From positions 2,170,001 through 2,234,000 of the forward strand of contig OZ254088.1 in the NCBI GenBank assembly GCA_965267605.1: a DNA stretch of 64,000 nt. Direction: 5' to 3'. Shown here one piece after another: positions 16,914-25,387 of this stretch. This stretch comes from G965267605 sp965267605. Its GTDB lineage: Bacteria > Bacteroidota > Bacteroidia > Flavobacteriales_E > Vicingaceae. Both the position numbers and the translations under genes were made by a program. Position 1 is the first letter of the stretch. Each line of letters begins with the position of its first letter. A model generated the notes under the pieces. That model was not told where the DNA came from, searched no databases, and saw only the letters and a list, made by a program, of their open reading frames with translations.

Positions 16914-17398
16914 GGTTGTTGCTCCTTGTAACCATACTCCTCGTTATGCCTTTTGTTCTGCTCCTTAAACCAGGTGATGAGGGTAATCTTATCCGCTTCA
17001 GAGAGATCAGCCTCAGCATGCATCCACACATAAGTGTAGAGCGGCATATCACCTTTCTTTAACAGGTCCATACTCTGATCGTTCTTCTTTCTCTTTCTCT
17101 CGTGATTGAAGCTACCCCATTCAGAATAGTTCAGTTCATCCCTTCCATGCTCAATGTGGTCTGCAACCCACCACGATACCGGAGCGATCTGGGTGTACCA
17201 CGGGTACTTGCTTTCATTGGAATGACAATCGTAACAAGCATCACGGATGAGCTTCTCCACGTATTCCGGTGCTTCTTCTACCGCAAAGAGGTCATCTCCC
17301 TCATTCACGGGTGGATTTATGTAATCTATCCTAATGAACTGAATGCCGATGAACGCAATCAGTAACACCATGCCAATTCGTTTTAGCCACTTTTTCAT
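16910..17398 (-). CDS. Haem-binding domain protein (single c-type haem)
   Basis: A 162-residue protein anchored by an N-terminal hydrophobic helix (IGMVLLIAFIGIQFIRID). The periplasmic domain carries one c-type haem site, ACYDCHSNESKYPWY (residues ~57-70), followed by IAPVSWWVADHIEHGRDELNYSEWG. This arrangement is typical of the haem-binding domain family often annotated in Bacteroidota (Pfam Haem_bd, from memory). It probably binds a haem in an electron-transfer or signalling role. The presence of this gene together with the cytochrome c at 35.6 kb implies a cytochrome c maturation system elsewhere in the genome. Confidence 0.85.
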   Translation of the reverse strand: MKKWLKRIGMVLLIAFIGIQFIRIDYINPPVNEGDDLFAVEEAPEYVEKLIRDACYDCHSNESKYPWYTQIAPVSWWVADHIEHGRDELNYSEWGSFNHERKRKKNDQSMDLLKKGDMPLYTYVWMHAEADLSEADKITLITWFKEQNKRHNEEYGYKEQQP

Positions 17399-17442
17399 GA
17401 TAGTCGTTTGCCCTTAAATGCAGTCCTGCGAAAATGGTACAA

Positions 17443-18303
17443 TCAATTGTTCAATTTTAGATCGATCAGCACATCGGTCTCATAAAAATCGGTAGGCTCC
17501 ATAGGGTTCTCCACCACCTTTTTCTGGGTTGTTACCACAACAGGTTCGGAAGGAAGGATCGTATACTTTCCGAAAATGGAACCGTCATCCTCGTGCTTAA
17601 AGATCACACCCTCCAACTTCTCCATATCGAGTTCATGATCAACGATCAACACCTCAATGTTCTGTTCATCCACAAACCGGAATCCGGCCAGACCTTCCAC
17701 CACGTCAATGGATTTCAATGTCATGAGCCGCATCACGGGGTCGTGACAGACATATATCACACAATGTCTTCCGAACAATTTGCGGTGCGTAACACGAGCA
17801 TTCCAGGTATCGAGGAAACTAACCTCCAGTAGATCATTGCTTTCCTTCTCCAACCAGAGCATTCTTCCCATTTCGTCACCGGCCTGGATATCTGTTTCGG
17901 TAAGCATATACAATTCTCTGATGTCGTTGGTCTCATCATTGATACCCGCAACAGTGTATTCATCACCACCATTAAATTGCAGTTTGTAGAAATCGCCATC
18001 CTTCCACACCTTGAATGATTCCAGATCCGCTTCCGGATCGTCAGATGCCGCAATAGGTGTTGAACCATCCATAACGGCCTCTTCCCAACCTTCAGGGGAG
18101 CCGGCAAGAAATTCCAGAAAAAGGGTTTTCATTACAGGCTCAAGCTTCAAGGGCTCCGCTTCCTCACGGGGAGCGTCCTCATCAGGACCAGCTGGTTCAT
18201 AGGCTTCTTCGTCCAGCGGATACTCTTCTTCTGTTTCCGAAGAGCAGGAATTGAATGCAATCAAACAACAAGTGGATAATACGATTAGGGCGATCCTTTT
18301 CAT
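17443..18303 (-). CDS. Acidic lipoprotein, unknown function
   Basis: A 286-residue lipoprotein with the lipobox FNSC (MKRIALIVLSTCCLIAFNSC). A very acidic linker of about 35 residues follows (TEEEYPLDEEAYEPAGPDEDAP), then a folded domain with many beta strands (FLAGSPEGWEEAVMDGSTP, FYKLQFNGGDEYTVAGIND, VIYVCHDPVMRLMTLKSIDVVEGLAGF). I do not recognise the family. It probably sits at the outer membrane. It lies in a run of same-strand genes (17.4-24.3 kb) with gaps of 25-80 bases. Confidence 0.7.
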   Translation of the reverse strand: MKRIALIVLSTCCLIAFNSCSSETEEEYPLDEEAYEPAGPDEDAPREEAEPLKLEPVMKTLFLEFLAGSPEGWEEAVMDGSTPIAASDDPEADLESFKVWKDGDFYKLQFNGGDEYTVAGINDETNDIRELYMLTETDIQAGDEMGRMLWLEKESNDLLEVSFLDTWNARVTHRKLFGRHCVIYVCHDPVMRLMTLKSIDVVEGLAGFRFVDEQNIEVLIVDHELDMEKLEGVIFKHEDDGSIFGKYTILPSEPVVVTTQKKVVENPMEPTDFYETDVLIDLKLNN

Positions 18304-18330
18304 ATCCCAAAGGTGGTGAAAAGAAACCAG

Positions 18331-18585
18331 CTATTCAGTCATAGAGGCCACACCAATGGAGATCATAACGTATAGCACCACCGAGAACATAGCGGTGAGC
18401 AGTAGCGCAATGCCAATCTTCCAACCTGTACGGTATATACCTATTTTTTGCAATACGCGCCTGTCCATTAACCGGTAAACCGGGTACGCCAGGATCAGCG
18501 TTTGCAGTACCATCATGAAGATGTGAAAGTCGGTATGGCCACCTACATACAGAAGCATACCTGTATATACGGTATATAGGTGCAT
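18331..18585 (-). CDS. Small integral membrane protein
   Basis: An 84-residue protein with two hydrophobic segments (FHIFMMVLQTLILAYPVYRL and GWKIGIALLLTAMFSVVLYVMISIGVAS) joined by a basic cytoplasmic loop (RRVLQKIGIYRTG). ATG at 18585 is the preferred start; a GTG four codons upstream (18597) is also possible. No family recognised. Confidence 0.6.
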   Translation of the reverse strand: MHLYTVYTGMLLYVGGHTDFHIFMMVLQTLILAYPVYRLMDRRVLQKIGIYRTGWKIGIALLLTAMFSVVLYVMISIGVASMTE

Positions 18586-18610
18586 TGGGTTAGGCACAGT
18601 GCCGAAGACA

Positions 18611-18955
18611 CTAGTCTTGCGCCCCGTAGGGATTGATCCATTCCTGAATCTTTGCCTTACGATCCTTGTACAAAGTGGGGCATTCCTTTTTCAGCTCGGC
18701 CTGCTCGCAGAACCACTCGTATTTCTCCAAGGCCTTATCCAGGCATGGGCGACAAATTTGCTCATAGTCTCCTGTACCTTCAACAACGGTTCTTTCCACG
18801 CAACATTGATCGTACGACTTCCTCCACTTTTCAATGCGTGCATCCACTTCATTGCGGATGGTGCCTCCGAGTACACCCATGCACGGAGCGTGTTCACCGC
18901 ATGATGTGGTGGGCAAAGCCAAGATTATTGCAAATGATATACGCAGTAACCGCAT
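18611..18955 (-). CDS. Small cysteine-rich lipoprotein
   Basis: A 114-residue lipoprotein with the lipobox TTSC (FAIILALPTTSCGEHAPC). The mature part is helical with seven further cysteines in a C-CC-C--C-C-C pattern (QCCVERT, QICRPCLDK, WFCEQ, KECPT). This suggests disulfides or metal binding. No known family. It is the last gene before the GIY-YIG hairpin cassette; 57 bases separate its start from the nearer hairpin. Confidence 0.6.
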   Translation of the reverse strand: MRLLRISFAIILALPTTSCGEHAPCMGVLGGTIRNEVDARIEKWRKSYDQCCVERTVVEGTGDYEQICRPCLDKALEKYEWFCEQAELKKECPTLYKDRKAKIQEWINPYGAQD

Positions 18956-19012
18956 GGGGTTAAGTTACGGTATTGGGGTGATTGGGTTGATATTACATTC
19001 CTTAGAACCAAA

Positions 19013-19052
19013 GAATTTGTTCATGCAACGACAAGTTCAGCATGACAAATTC
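19013..19052 (-). repeat. REP-like hairpin, downstream copy
   Basis: Read on the minus strand: outer arm GAATTTGT, inner arm CATGC, 13-base loop TGAACTTGTCGTT, then GCATG, a bulged A, and ACAAATTC. The stem is 13 pairs with one bulge. The loop and the bases around it resemble short palindromes that are common between genes in Bacteroidota (TCATGCTGAACTTG type, from memory). Confidence 0.8.
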
Positions 19053-19055
19053 TAT

Positions 19056-19346
19056 TCATACATCTCGATTCTGTGACAATTCTACTAGCAGGTCATACTG
19101 ACCTCTTATAAGCGCATCTTTCTTATGGCGCTTCCACTTCTTTATCCTTTTTTCTAATGCAATAGCATAATGCACATCATTGGTGCTTGTCTTAAACACC
19201 AGCTTGACCGGCCTCCGAATATTAGTCCAACAGGTAGGGTTACTTCCTGATTGATGTTCCATCAATCTTCGATCTATATCATTGGTCATTCCAGTGTATA
19301 ACTTGCCATCCACACATTCCAGGATATATACCCAGTACGTCTTCAT
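19056..19346 (-). CDS. GIY-YIG nuclease family protein
   Basis: A 96-residue single-domain GIY-YIG nuclease. The signature is WVYILEC...LYTGMTNDIDRRLMEHQSG: Tyr7 in the GIY-equivalent position, Tyr17 in the YIG-equivalent, and catalytic Arg26/27. The metal-binding Glu65 lies in ALEKRIKKWKRHKKDALI. The length and C-terminal helix match the small UvrC-N-like (YhbQ/UPF0213-type) group. The start is ATG at 19346; an upstream frame to 19433 reads through the flanking hairpin. Members of this group are single-strand or branched-DNA nucleases whose biological role is unclear. Its position between two inverted hairpins hints that these structures are its substrate. Confidence 0.9.
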   Translation of the reverse strand: MKTYWVYILECVDGKLYTGMTNDIDRRLMEHQSGSNPTCWTNIRRPVKLVFKTSTNDVHYAIALEKRIKKWKRHKKDALIRGQYDLLVELSQNRDV

Positions 19347-19364
19347 AATGTCCTCTAACTTCAG

Positions 19365-19404
19365 CCTGCTGTCATCCTGAGCTTGTCGTTGGATGAACAG
19401 CAGG
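19365..19404 (+). repeat. REP-like hairpin, upstream copy
   Basis: Read on the plus strand: outer arm CCTGCTGT, inner arm CATCC, 13-base loop TGAGCTTGTCGTT, then GGATG, a bulged A, and ACAGCAGG. It has the same length, stem layout, bulge position and loop as the copy at 19013-19052. Five pairs of the outer stem and one inner pair are changed with compensation. Confidence 0.85.
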
Positions 19405-19419
19405 ATGAGATAAATAACG

Positions 19420-22400
19420 TTACGGCACAGCACTTTGATCCACGTTCATGCCAAGTTGAACATTGACGCCCAAAACGCTGAGGCGGCTGTTCATGGTTCC
19501 CGTAAGTTTAGCAGCAGGTTCACTGGCATATTGAAGTGTCCCATTGAAATTGATGGCCGCCAGCTCCCATACACCTTGTTTGTTGTCCTTCTTCCAGTCA
19601 CATCCTACTCCGGCATAGGCTGATGCTGTAACATATGAGTCTTTCATTCTGAACCTGGGCTGGAGGTCTAAACCTACCAGCGCGTTGAACCTGAAATCTG
19701 CGCGAGCGAATGGACGGATCTGTCTTTGGCCAATGCTCAACCAGGGCGATCGAAGGTTCAGGTCCACCCTATGGTTCACGCCCAGTTCAAATGATTGCTT
19801 GTTAAGGGTAAGCCACGCATCCTGCCTGAGGAAGTTGGCACAAAGAACTGAAACGCTTACAGGCGCATTCCTTCGTCCCAGATAGAATTCCCACCAGCCA
19901 GGTCTAATATCTAAACCCATGCTACCACTGGCACACAATAATAGTGCAGTGTTGGTCCTGATCTGGAAGTTGCCGGTTAAAGCATCGGAAGAGGAATTGA
20001 AAGACAGGTATCCGGTGCCCGTTGCTATGGAAGGATAGCCCTCTTTATTGCCCAAATCCACCTTTCCGTCTAAACCTAAGGTGTAACCGTTATCGAAAAA
20101 AGTAGCCCTGGCGCCTACCTGCAATTGAACGGTTTTCCCGTAGGTAGCAAAGTCGATCAAATACATATCCAAGCCCAGACCCAGATCAACTGTGTCGGTT
20201 GGGATATACTTCAATTGATGCGGAAGGTAAGTCATGTGGTGGTAGAATTTACCGCCTACGCCATCTACCACCAGCATTGGTGGAATGGCCATGGCGTTCA
20301 TACCTGATGGAATGGCCACCTCAACAAACCAAAAGTTAAAATCATCCTTGCGCCCATTTAGGACCTTCGCTTTTCCCGAAGCCTTGAAAGGTCGTTTCAT
20401 GTTGGCTTCCAACTCTGCCTGCCAACTGTCTCCCCATGTGGGGTCATCCTTCGTGAAATTCATGAACCCTTCTACATCTACAGCCTTCGTGGTGATATAT
20501 ATGTAGGTTGGATCAAAGGTTATAACACCGGAAAGTTGGCCTTGTCTGATCTTGTCTTTCAGATCAGAGAAATCGAGATTTATGTTGCGCGCGAGTCCTC
20601 CGTAGATTCCAGCAGCCACATCTCCTGCATTGCGTTGAATTACATCCCCAATAAGTGCCTTAACCGAATCTTCAAGGTTAGAACCGAGCAATCTTGAGAT
20701 TAGGTCTCGACCGACCCTGTCCCAATCGAAGCCTTTGTATGTGTCCTCTCCCACCTTGGCAATGGTGTTGCCAATAGCTGGAAGGGATACGGTTGAGAAC
20801 CCTTCTTTAATATCATCCGCCACGTCCTCCACCAACCCTTCAACATCATTGCGAAAACCATTAAAAGAAATTTGGCTTCTCTCTTCTTTATTGATCAAGC
20901 CATGTCCCATCCTCGTAATTTGAACGTCAATGAACTGATTCACATTGGTAGTTACTACCGTATCAATAAACCCTGTGAATTTGGTTGTGATGTTTTCATC
21001 CACAGCCGACTGCAAAGATCTTCTCAGTTCACCCATAGCGGAGGCCTTCGAGGCGTCAGCCACTGCCCGCAAGATACTCCGTGTGGACTCATTAGCCAGC
21101 TGCTGGATAGTTCTCTCAACTATCGTGCTGTAGCCTTTCGTTACTAATACATCCAATTTGGAGTAAACCGTATCAACTTGTCGGGAAATCCCTCTTTCTA
21201 TAAATCCGTTGACAGAATCAACCTGAGAAGCAACAGACTCTTGGGTGATCTGAACCAGCAATCCAACTTGCTTTCCAAGGAGCTTGTTTACAAAGGTTCT
21301 TATATCCCGTAAGCCATTGAGCAATTCAATAAGCTCCTCTTCATCCAAGGTCTCAATCGCAGCACGTATCTCTCCACACCTCTTTTTTTGTTCTTCGTCT
21401 CCAAACCGTTCCAAAAGCATCAGCAGTTTCTTAACATCTGACAGCGTAATCCCAGCTCCTTCATTGTACATCGGGTGTCTAATATCGCTCTCAGAATACC
21501 CACAGGTGTCACTTCCAATGTTCCCTATGACAATCTCACCGAACGCATCATCAATAAGTGCTCCCAGGTCACCTCCAGAAGGGTCCGGGAAAGTGCCTAT
21601 TCCTCCCGATTTAGATCCAAAGGGGCCTAATGTTCTGCCGCCCATTGAATCAATATCACCGGAATCTGATATCCATGGATTTCTCAGGATGCTATACGCA
21701 TTGGCCGTTGGGGCACCTGAGACTCCTGAAACATTATCTGCCAGGCGCATTTCTCCTTGTGATCCAAATGCGTACAAATCTCCACTCCTTCCAGCACCCA
21801 GGTAAGACACGTGCGCATCGAAACCACCAAACTTGGCTGAAACTGTTTCGTACAGACTTGCTATCCCGTTAGGTATCCAGAATCCCACATTGCCATTACC
21901 CCAAACAGTCAAGCCATCTACTACCCCAAACTCAGCTTCCATTCCCGGCCAACCATACGCAGCGGAAAAAACTAGCTTGTGGTTGTCTTTGAACTCACCC
22001 CGTCTTAAGCGTATGTTCACTTTCTGATCACCTCGCTCTCTATTCCATTCAATCTCATAATTGTTGAAAGCTTCTTGCAGGTACCCAGTGCCAAAACCAG
22101 TATAATAGATGGGAACCGCGTATTCAAACCATTCTCCACCTTTGAGAAATGGTATTCTTATAGACCCCTTAAAATAAGAGGCCCCCAGTCTACCGGCTTT
22201 AACCACGATCACCAGACTATCTGCGCGAGAAGGGAAGGTGTTAAACAGGAGGGAATCACTACTACCGAAACTTCCTACTAAGGAAAGATCAGTGCCGGCA
22301 CTCGTAATTGTACAAGTATCCCCAGTTCCGTTTTTAAACGAGACCAGATTCTTAGCTTGAAACTGCCTTGATGCCTCATTTTCCAGATCCAAATGCACAG

Positions 22401-24354
22401 TAAACTGCTCCACTAAGACTCCCTTCCAATAAGGAGATCGAACACCGGCTGATATCTGATCAGAAAAATCGATGGTGTACACCTTAGGTTGCATCATTAC
22501 CAGACCGTTGGACACGTTCATTAAATCTATTACCGCACTATCGCGCATGAAGGCATAGTTGGTCTGCTTGCCAAAACCCCATTTGAACTCCTGACCATAG
22601 CTTCCTTTAACACCCTCGTGAAATGCCAGGCCACTCAGTAGCGCGTGTGATTGTCCATTTATCAGTTTAACGGTGCAAGATGTGTCATACTCGATGATAA
22701 AATACTGAGGGTCAGCGAGGGCTATCCTGGTCGGAGTCGACAACGTACATACCGTATTCACCCCATAGTTGTTGAAGTCCGTCCAACCAGCACGAAACCT
22801 CAACTGTTCCTTCTTTTGAGTGACCAATGGGATTACCTGATTGTAACTACCCTTTACTCTTAACCCTAGATAGGAGAGTTGATAGGTTTCGATTATAAAA
22901 AAACCACGTCCGTTCAGTGAATCCGCATACATAAGAGAATCTCCACATCCCTCTTCTGTTACAATACCGCTCTGTAAGACGAATCTTCCTGCAACCCTGG
23001 CTAGGTTCAAGCTATCGAACTCAAAACACAGGGTATCTCCTTGATTGTTTCTACGAATAAACCCAACTCCAGATAGGGCGTGTAGATCTCTATTTCGAGT
23101 TTCAATGACCTGAACTTCTTGTGGTCCAGCAAAAAACTTCTCTACCAATGGAGGGCCACGAAACCAACTTACTCTGCTTGCTGCCACCGCCTGACCAGAT
23201 GAATACGCTTTTACCTGCCATCCGTAACAACTGTCTGGTCCTAATCTCATCCCGACTTTGTGTGACCAACCCGTTGTAGCATAGGTTTTGGGAGACCTAA
23301 ATTGGTAAACCAACATAGAGTCAACAAGTGAATCAGAAAGCCGATTCGAGTCACTTGCCATAATGGAAAGGTGATATTCAAATGGTTGATTACTCATATG
23401 GGGAGTGACGCCAGACCAGCTAAACACCTTCTGTTCTGCCGCTCTGAAAACATGTCCCTCCCGAGGATTCAGCAATGTTATTGACCCATTGCCAGGGTAT
23501 CCAAATGAAAACCAACACGGCCTTCCAAGTCCATCGTTTTGATAGACTGATGCACCTGAAACAACCTTGGCCTGAAGAGTCCAAACGTACCTTGCTCCTA
23601 ACTTCAGTGGTGGATCCGCATTGGTATATTGATAATTGGTTCCAAGAATGTCTTTGCGCTCAAAGATCTTGAACACCTTCCCATTTTGCAGTGCGGCATA
23701 TGGATTGGACAAAGGATCGGTTATCTCCAATAAGACAAGTGTGTATCTTATATCATTGCCTATGGTCGGTCCAAAAACGTTAATCTCTTGCCATTGAAAT
23801 AGAATATTCTGTCCGTTCGTGGGCGGGACAATTGATTCACATTGTGGGGAGATCAACAGAGGAGGCTGCAAGTACCGAATCCATATATTCTTGCATTCGA
23901 TTGATGATATCCGTTCGTTGCTCGCGTGGTCAAATACAGTTACACAAAACGAGTGCATACCCTCCGGAAGTATCCCGGTCTGTCTATAAACTGAAGCGTA
24001 TGACCCTGTTAACTGAGTATTCCTAGAATCTAACAGGTCAGCTATATCGTTTGACGTCAGGTAAACTGGTGCGCCTGGTAGCAATGTAAACAACTTACCA
24101 GGCATCAAGGCAAGATTGGTTTTGATTTGGAGCTTCTGGTGTTCCACACATAACTGAACCCTAACCACCCGTTGTGGCTCGCTCAGATCCTTCAGCGTTA
24201 AACCAATTTGCCACGCTTGAAGTCCTGTGTAGAAATCCACCAGATTTGTTGGCACAGGCAGGGGTAATTGCTGACTGACGTGCACAGGGTAATTCTGTCC
24301 AAAGCATACGCCTGACACCAGAAACAAACAGACAACCATGAAGTTGCGCAACAT
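19420..24354 (-). CDS. TANFOR-like giant exported protein
   Basis: A 1644-residue exported protein. After the signal peptide (MVVCLFLVSGVCFGQ), residues ~18-175 match the TANFOR-type N-terminal domain seen in very long Bacteroidota proteins: VSQQLPLPVPTNLVDFYTGLQAWQIGLTLKDLSEPQRVV, LMPGKLFTLLPGAPVYLTSNDI, GILPEGMHSFCVTVFDHAS. Fibronectin-III-like segments follow to about residue 400. A long helical region lies around 1000-1240 (RTIQQLANESTRSILRAVADASKASAMGEL). The C-terminal ~350 residues are beta-rich and barrel-like (YTLGLDGKVDLGNKEG, LDLQPRFRMKDSYVTASAYAGVG). No T9SS sorting domain is visible. The family has no established function, and a large periplasmic or outer-membrane structural role is a guess. 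Its stop lies 16 bases from a REP-like hairpin. Confidence 0.85.
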   Translation of the reverse strand: MLRNFMVVCLFLVSGVCFGQNYPVHVSQQLPLPVPTNLVDFYTGLQAWQIGLTLKDLSEPQRVVRVQLCVEHQKLQIKTNLALMPGKLFTLLPGAPVYLTSNDIADLLDSRNTQLTGSYASVYRQTGILPEGMHSFCVTVFDHASNERISSIECKNIWIRYLQPPLLISPQCESIVPPTNGQNILFQWQEINVFGPTIGNDIRYTLVLLEITDPLSNPYAALQNGKVFKIFERKDILGTNYQYTNADPPLKLGARYVWTLQAKVVSGASVYQNDGLGRPCWFSFGYPGNGSITLLNPREGHVFRAAEQKVFSWSGVTPHMSNQPFEYHLSIMASDSNRLSDSLVDSMLVYQFRSPKTYATTGWSHKVGMRLGPDSCYGWQVKAYSSGQAVAASRVSWFRGPPLVEKFFAGPQEVQVIETRNRDLHALSGVGFIRRNNQGDTLCFEFDSLNLARVAGRFVLQSGIVTEEGCGDSLMYADSLNGRGFFIIETYQLSYLGLRVKGSYNQVIPLVTQKKEQLRFRAGWTDFNNYGVNTVCTLSTPTRIALADPQYFIIEYDTSCTVKLINGQSHALLSGLAFHEGVKGSYGQEFKWGFGKQTNYAFMRDSAVIDLMNVSNGLVMMQPKVYTIDFSDQISAGVRSPYWKGVLVEQFTVHLDLENEASRQFQAKNLVSFKNGTGDTCTITSAGTDLSLVGSFGSSDSLLFNTFPSRADSLVIVVKAGRLGASYFKGSIRIPFLKGGEWFEYAVPIYYTGFGTGYLQEAFNNYEIEWNRERGDQKVNIRLRRGEFKDNHKLVFSAAYGWPGMEAEFGVVDGLTVWGNGNVGFWIPNGIASLYETVSAKFGGFDAHVSYLGAGRSGDLYAFGSQGEMRLADNVSGVSGAPTANAYSILRNPWISDSGDIDSMGGRTLGPFGSKSGGIGTFPDPSGGDLGALIDDAFGEIVIGNIGSDTCGYSESDIRHPMYNEGAGITLSDVKKLLMLLERFGDEEQKKRCGEIRAAIETLDEEELIELLNGLRDIRTFVNKLLGKQVGLLVQITQESVASQVDSVNGFIERGISRQVDTVYSKLDVLVTKGYSTIVERTIQQLANESTRSILRAVADASKASAMGELRRSLQSAVDENITTKFTGFIDTVVTTNVNQFIDVQITRMGHGLINKEERSQISFNGFRNDVEGLVEDVADDIKEGFSTVSLPAIGNTIAKVGEDTYKGFDWDRVGRDLISRLLGSNLEDSVKALIGDVIQRNAGDVAAGIYGGLARNINLDFSDLKDKIRQGQLSGVITFDPTYIYITTKAVDVEGFMNFTKDDPTWGDSWQAELEANMKRPFKASGKAKVLNGRKDDFNFWFVEVAIPSGMNAMAIPPMLVVDGVGGKFYHHMTYLPHQLKYIPTDTVDLGLGLDMYLIDFATYGKTVQLQVGARATFFDNGYTLGLDGKVDLGNKEGYPSIATGTGYLSFNSSSDALTGNFQIRTNTALLLCASGSMGLDIRPGWWEFYLGRRNAPVSVSVLCANFLRQDAWLTLNKQSFELGVNHRVDLNLRSPWLSIGQRQIRPFARADFRFNALVGLDLQPRFRMKDSYVTASAYAGVGCDWKKDNKQGVWELAAINFNGTLQYASEPAAKLTGTMNSRLSVLGVNVQLGMNVDQSAVP

Positions 24355-24576
24355 AAGCCCGCAAAGCTATTGGTTGGGTGTTCACTTATATGGGTATATA
24401 TACTGACCAAAGAAATATGAATACATAGTGGAAAAGACATTTGCTGATCTCGTATTGTCTTTGGATAAATTCATGCGCAACTGAGACCGATGTACGGATC
24501 CACGCCAAGGTTCGTACATAACAATGTCACTTCATTTATCGTTAATTTTACCTAACTCTCGTTCAATAAGCCAAGT

Positions 24577-25218
24577 ATGAAACTCCTGAAACAGTCCCTT
24601 CAAAAATTGCTTCTAATCACTGTTATTGTTGTTTCAACACCGGCTTTCGGCCAGAGCCAGGATTCAATCCAGGTTACCATTGCAGACTCCCTGTTCTGGT
24701 CGCAACCGAATGAAACGATCCATCTGAGGGTTACGGACAGCATCACCCAGCAAGTTTGGTACGACACTGTTGCGTTGGTTTCTCCTACCACGGGCTTTCA
24801 TGACACCCTGTATCTGGACTCAGGACTTTACATATGTGATGTTCTTTCCATTGGTGCTGCGGTACAAATGCCTTATATAAAACTGGACAACGGCTACATT
24901 GTACCCTGGGGCTATCCAGCCTATGAATTCTACTTATTTCGGGTTCCGGGCAACATGACAGCCGTAGAAAAAGTAAATACGAGATCACGAATACACATTT
25001 ACCCCAATCCGGCAGAAGATCAAATAACCGTGACCCTACCTGATGACGCACCTTACCTGGTAACACTCCTTAATGTCAATGGCAAGGCATTGCATAGACA
25101 AACATCCAGCAGAACTGCACGTGCAACGTTAGACGTCAAAGAGCTACCTCCGGGAATATACCTTGTTCAGGTAGCAGGATCGCACTCGCGATCGGTTTCA
25201 CGATTCATAAAAAAGTAG
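24577..25218 (+). CDS. Small T9SS-exported protein
   Basis: A 213-residue secreted protein. It has a signal peptide (LLLITVIVVSTPAFGQ), a passenger of about 110 residues with beta-sandwich character (DSIQVTIADSLFWSQPNETIHLRVTDS, VALVSPTTGFHDTLYLDSGLYICDVLSI), and a T9SS type A sorting domain (IHIYPNPAEDQITVTLPDDAPYLVTLLNVNGKALH, LPPGIYLVQVAG). The passenger resembles a small carbohydrate- or peptide-binding sandwich but no family is recognised. Confidence 0.8.
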   Translation: MKLLKQSLQKLLLITVIVVSTPAFGQSQDSIQVTIADSLFWSQPNETIHLRVTDSITQQVWYDTVALVSPTTGFHDTLYLDSGLYICDVLSIGAAVQMPYIKLDNGYIVPWGYPAYEFYLFRVPGNMTAVEKVNTRSRIHIYPNPAEDQITVTLPDDAPYLVTLLNVNGKALHRQTSSRTARATLDVKELPPGIYLVQVAGSHSRSVSRFIKK

Positions 25219-25387
25219 AAGTCCGGTTTTACCCCATCAGATACAGGTAGTGCTTATTTCTGCAATTACCCAACCACTCAGAAACACCTACCAACCCCTA
25301 AATTGATTTCCACAGTACAACGGTTATCAATAACTTGAGGGAAGAATAAGCTTCATTCATAATGAATGGGCTCAAGATCAGCTTTTT

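Larger units (their letters stand above)
19013..19404 (-). mobile_element. Putative hairpin-flanked GIY-YIG nuclease cassette
   Basis: A 392-base unit made of a GIY-YIG nuclease gene bounded on each side by one 40-nt imperfect palindrome in opposite orientations. One hairpin ends three bases after the stop codon, and the other begins 18 bases upstream of the start codon. Nothing else is inside. The cassette sits in the gap between a lipoprotein gene and the 3' end of a TANFOR-like gene. The tight boundaries suggest the nuclease and hairpins moved as a unit or act together. There is no transposase, and no target-site duplication that I can see. The mobile-element interpretation is an inference. 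Confidence 0.5.

Noticed and set aside
21284..21805. 173-codon open frame, Ser-rich, plus strand
   Set aside because: Antisense shadow of the 1644-residue protein; composition follows from the opposite strand.
24490..24519. Inverted repeat ATGTACG / CGTACAT upstream of a T9SS cargo
   Set aside because: Seven-base arms with a 16-base loop can arise by chance and no second copy was found.
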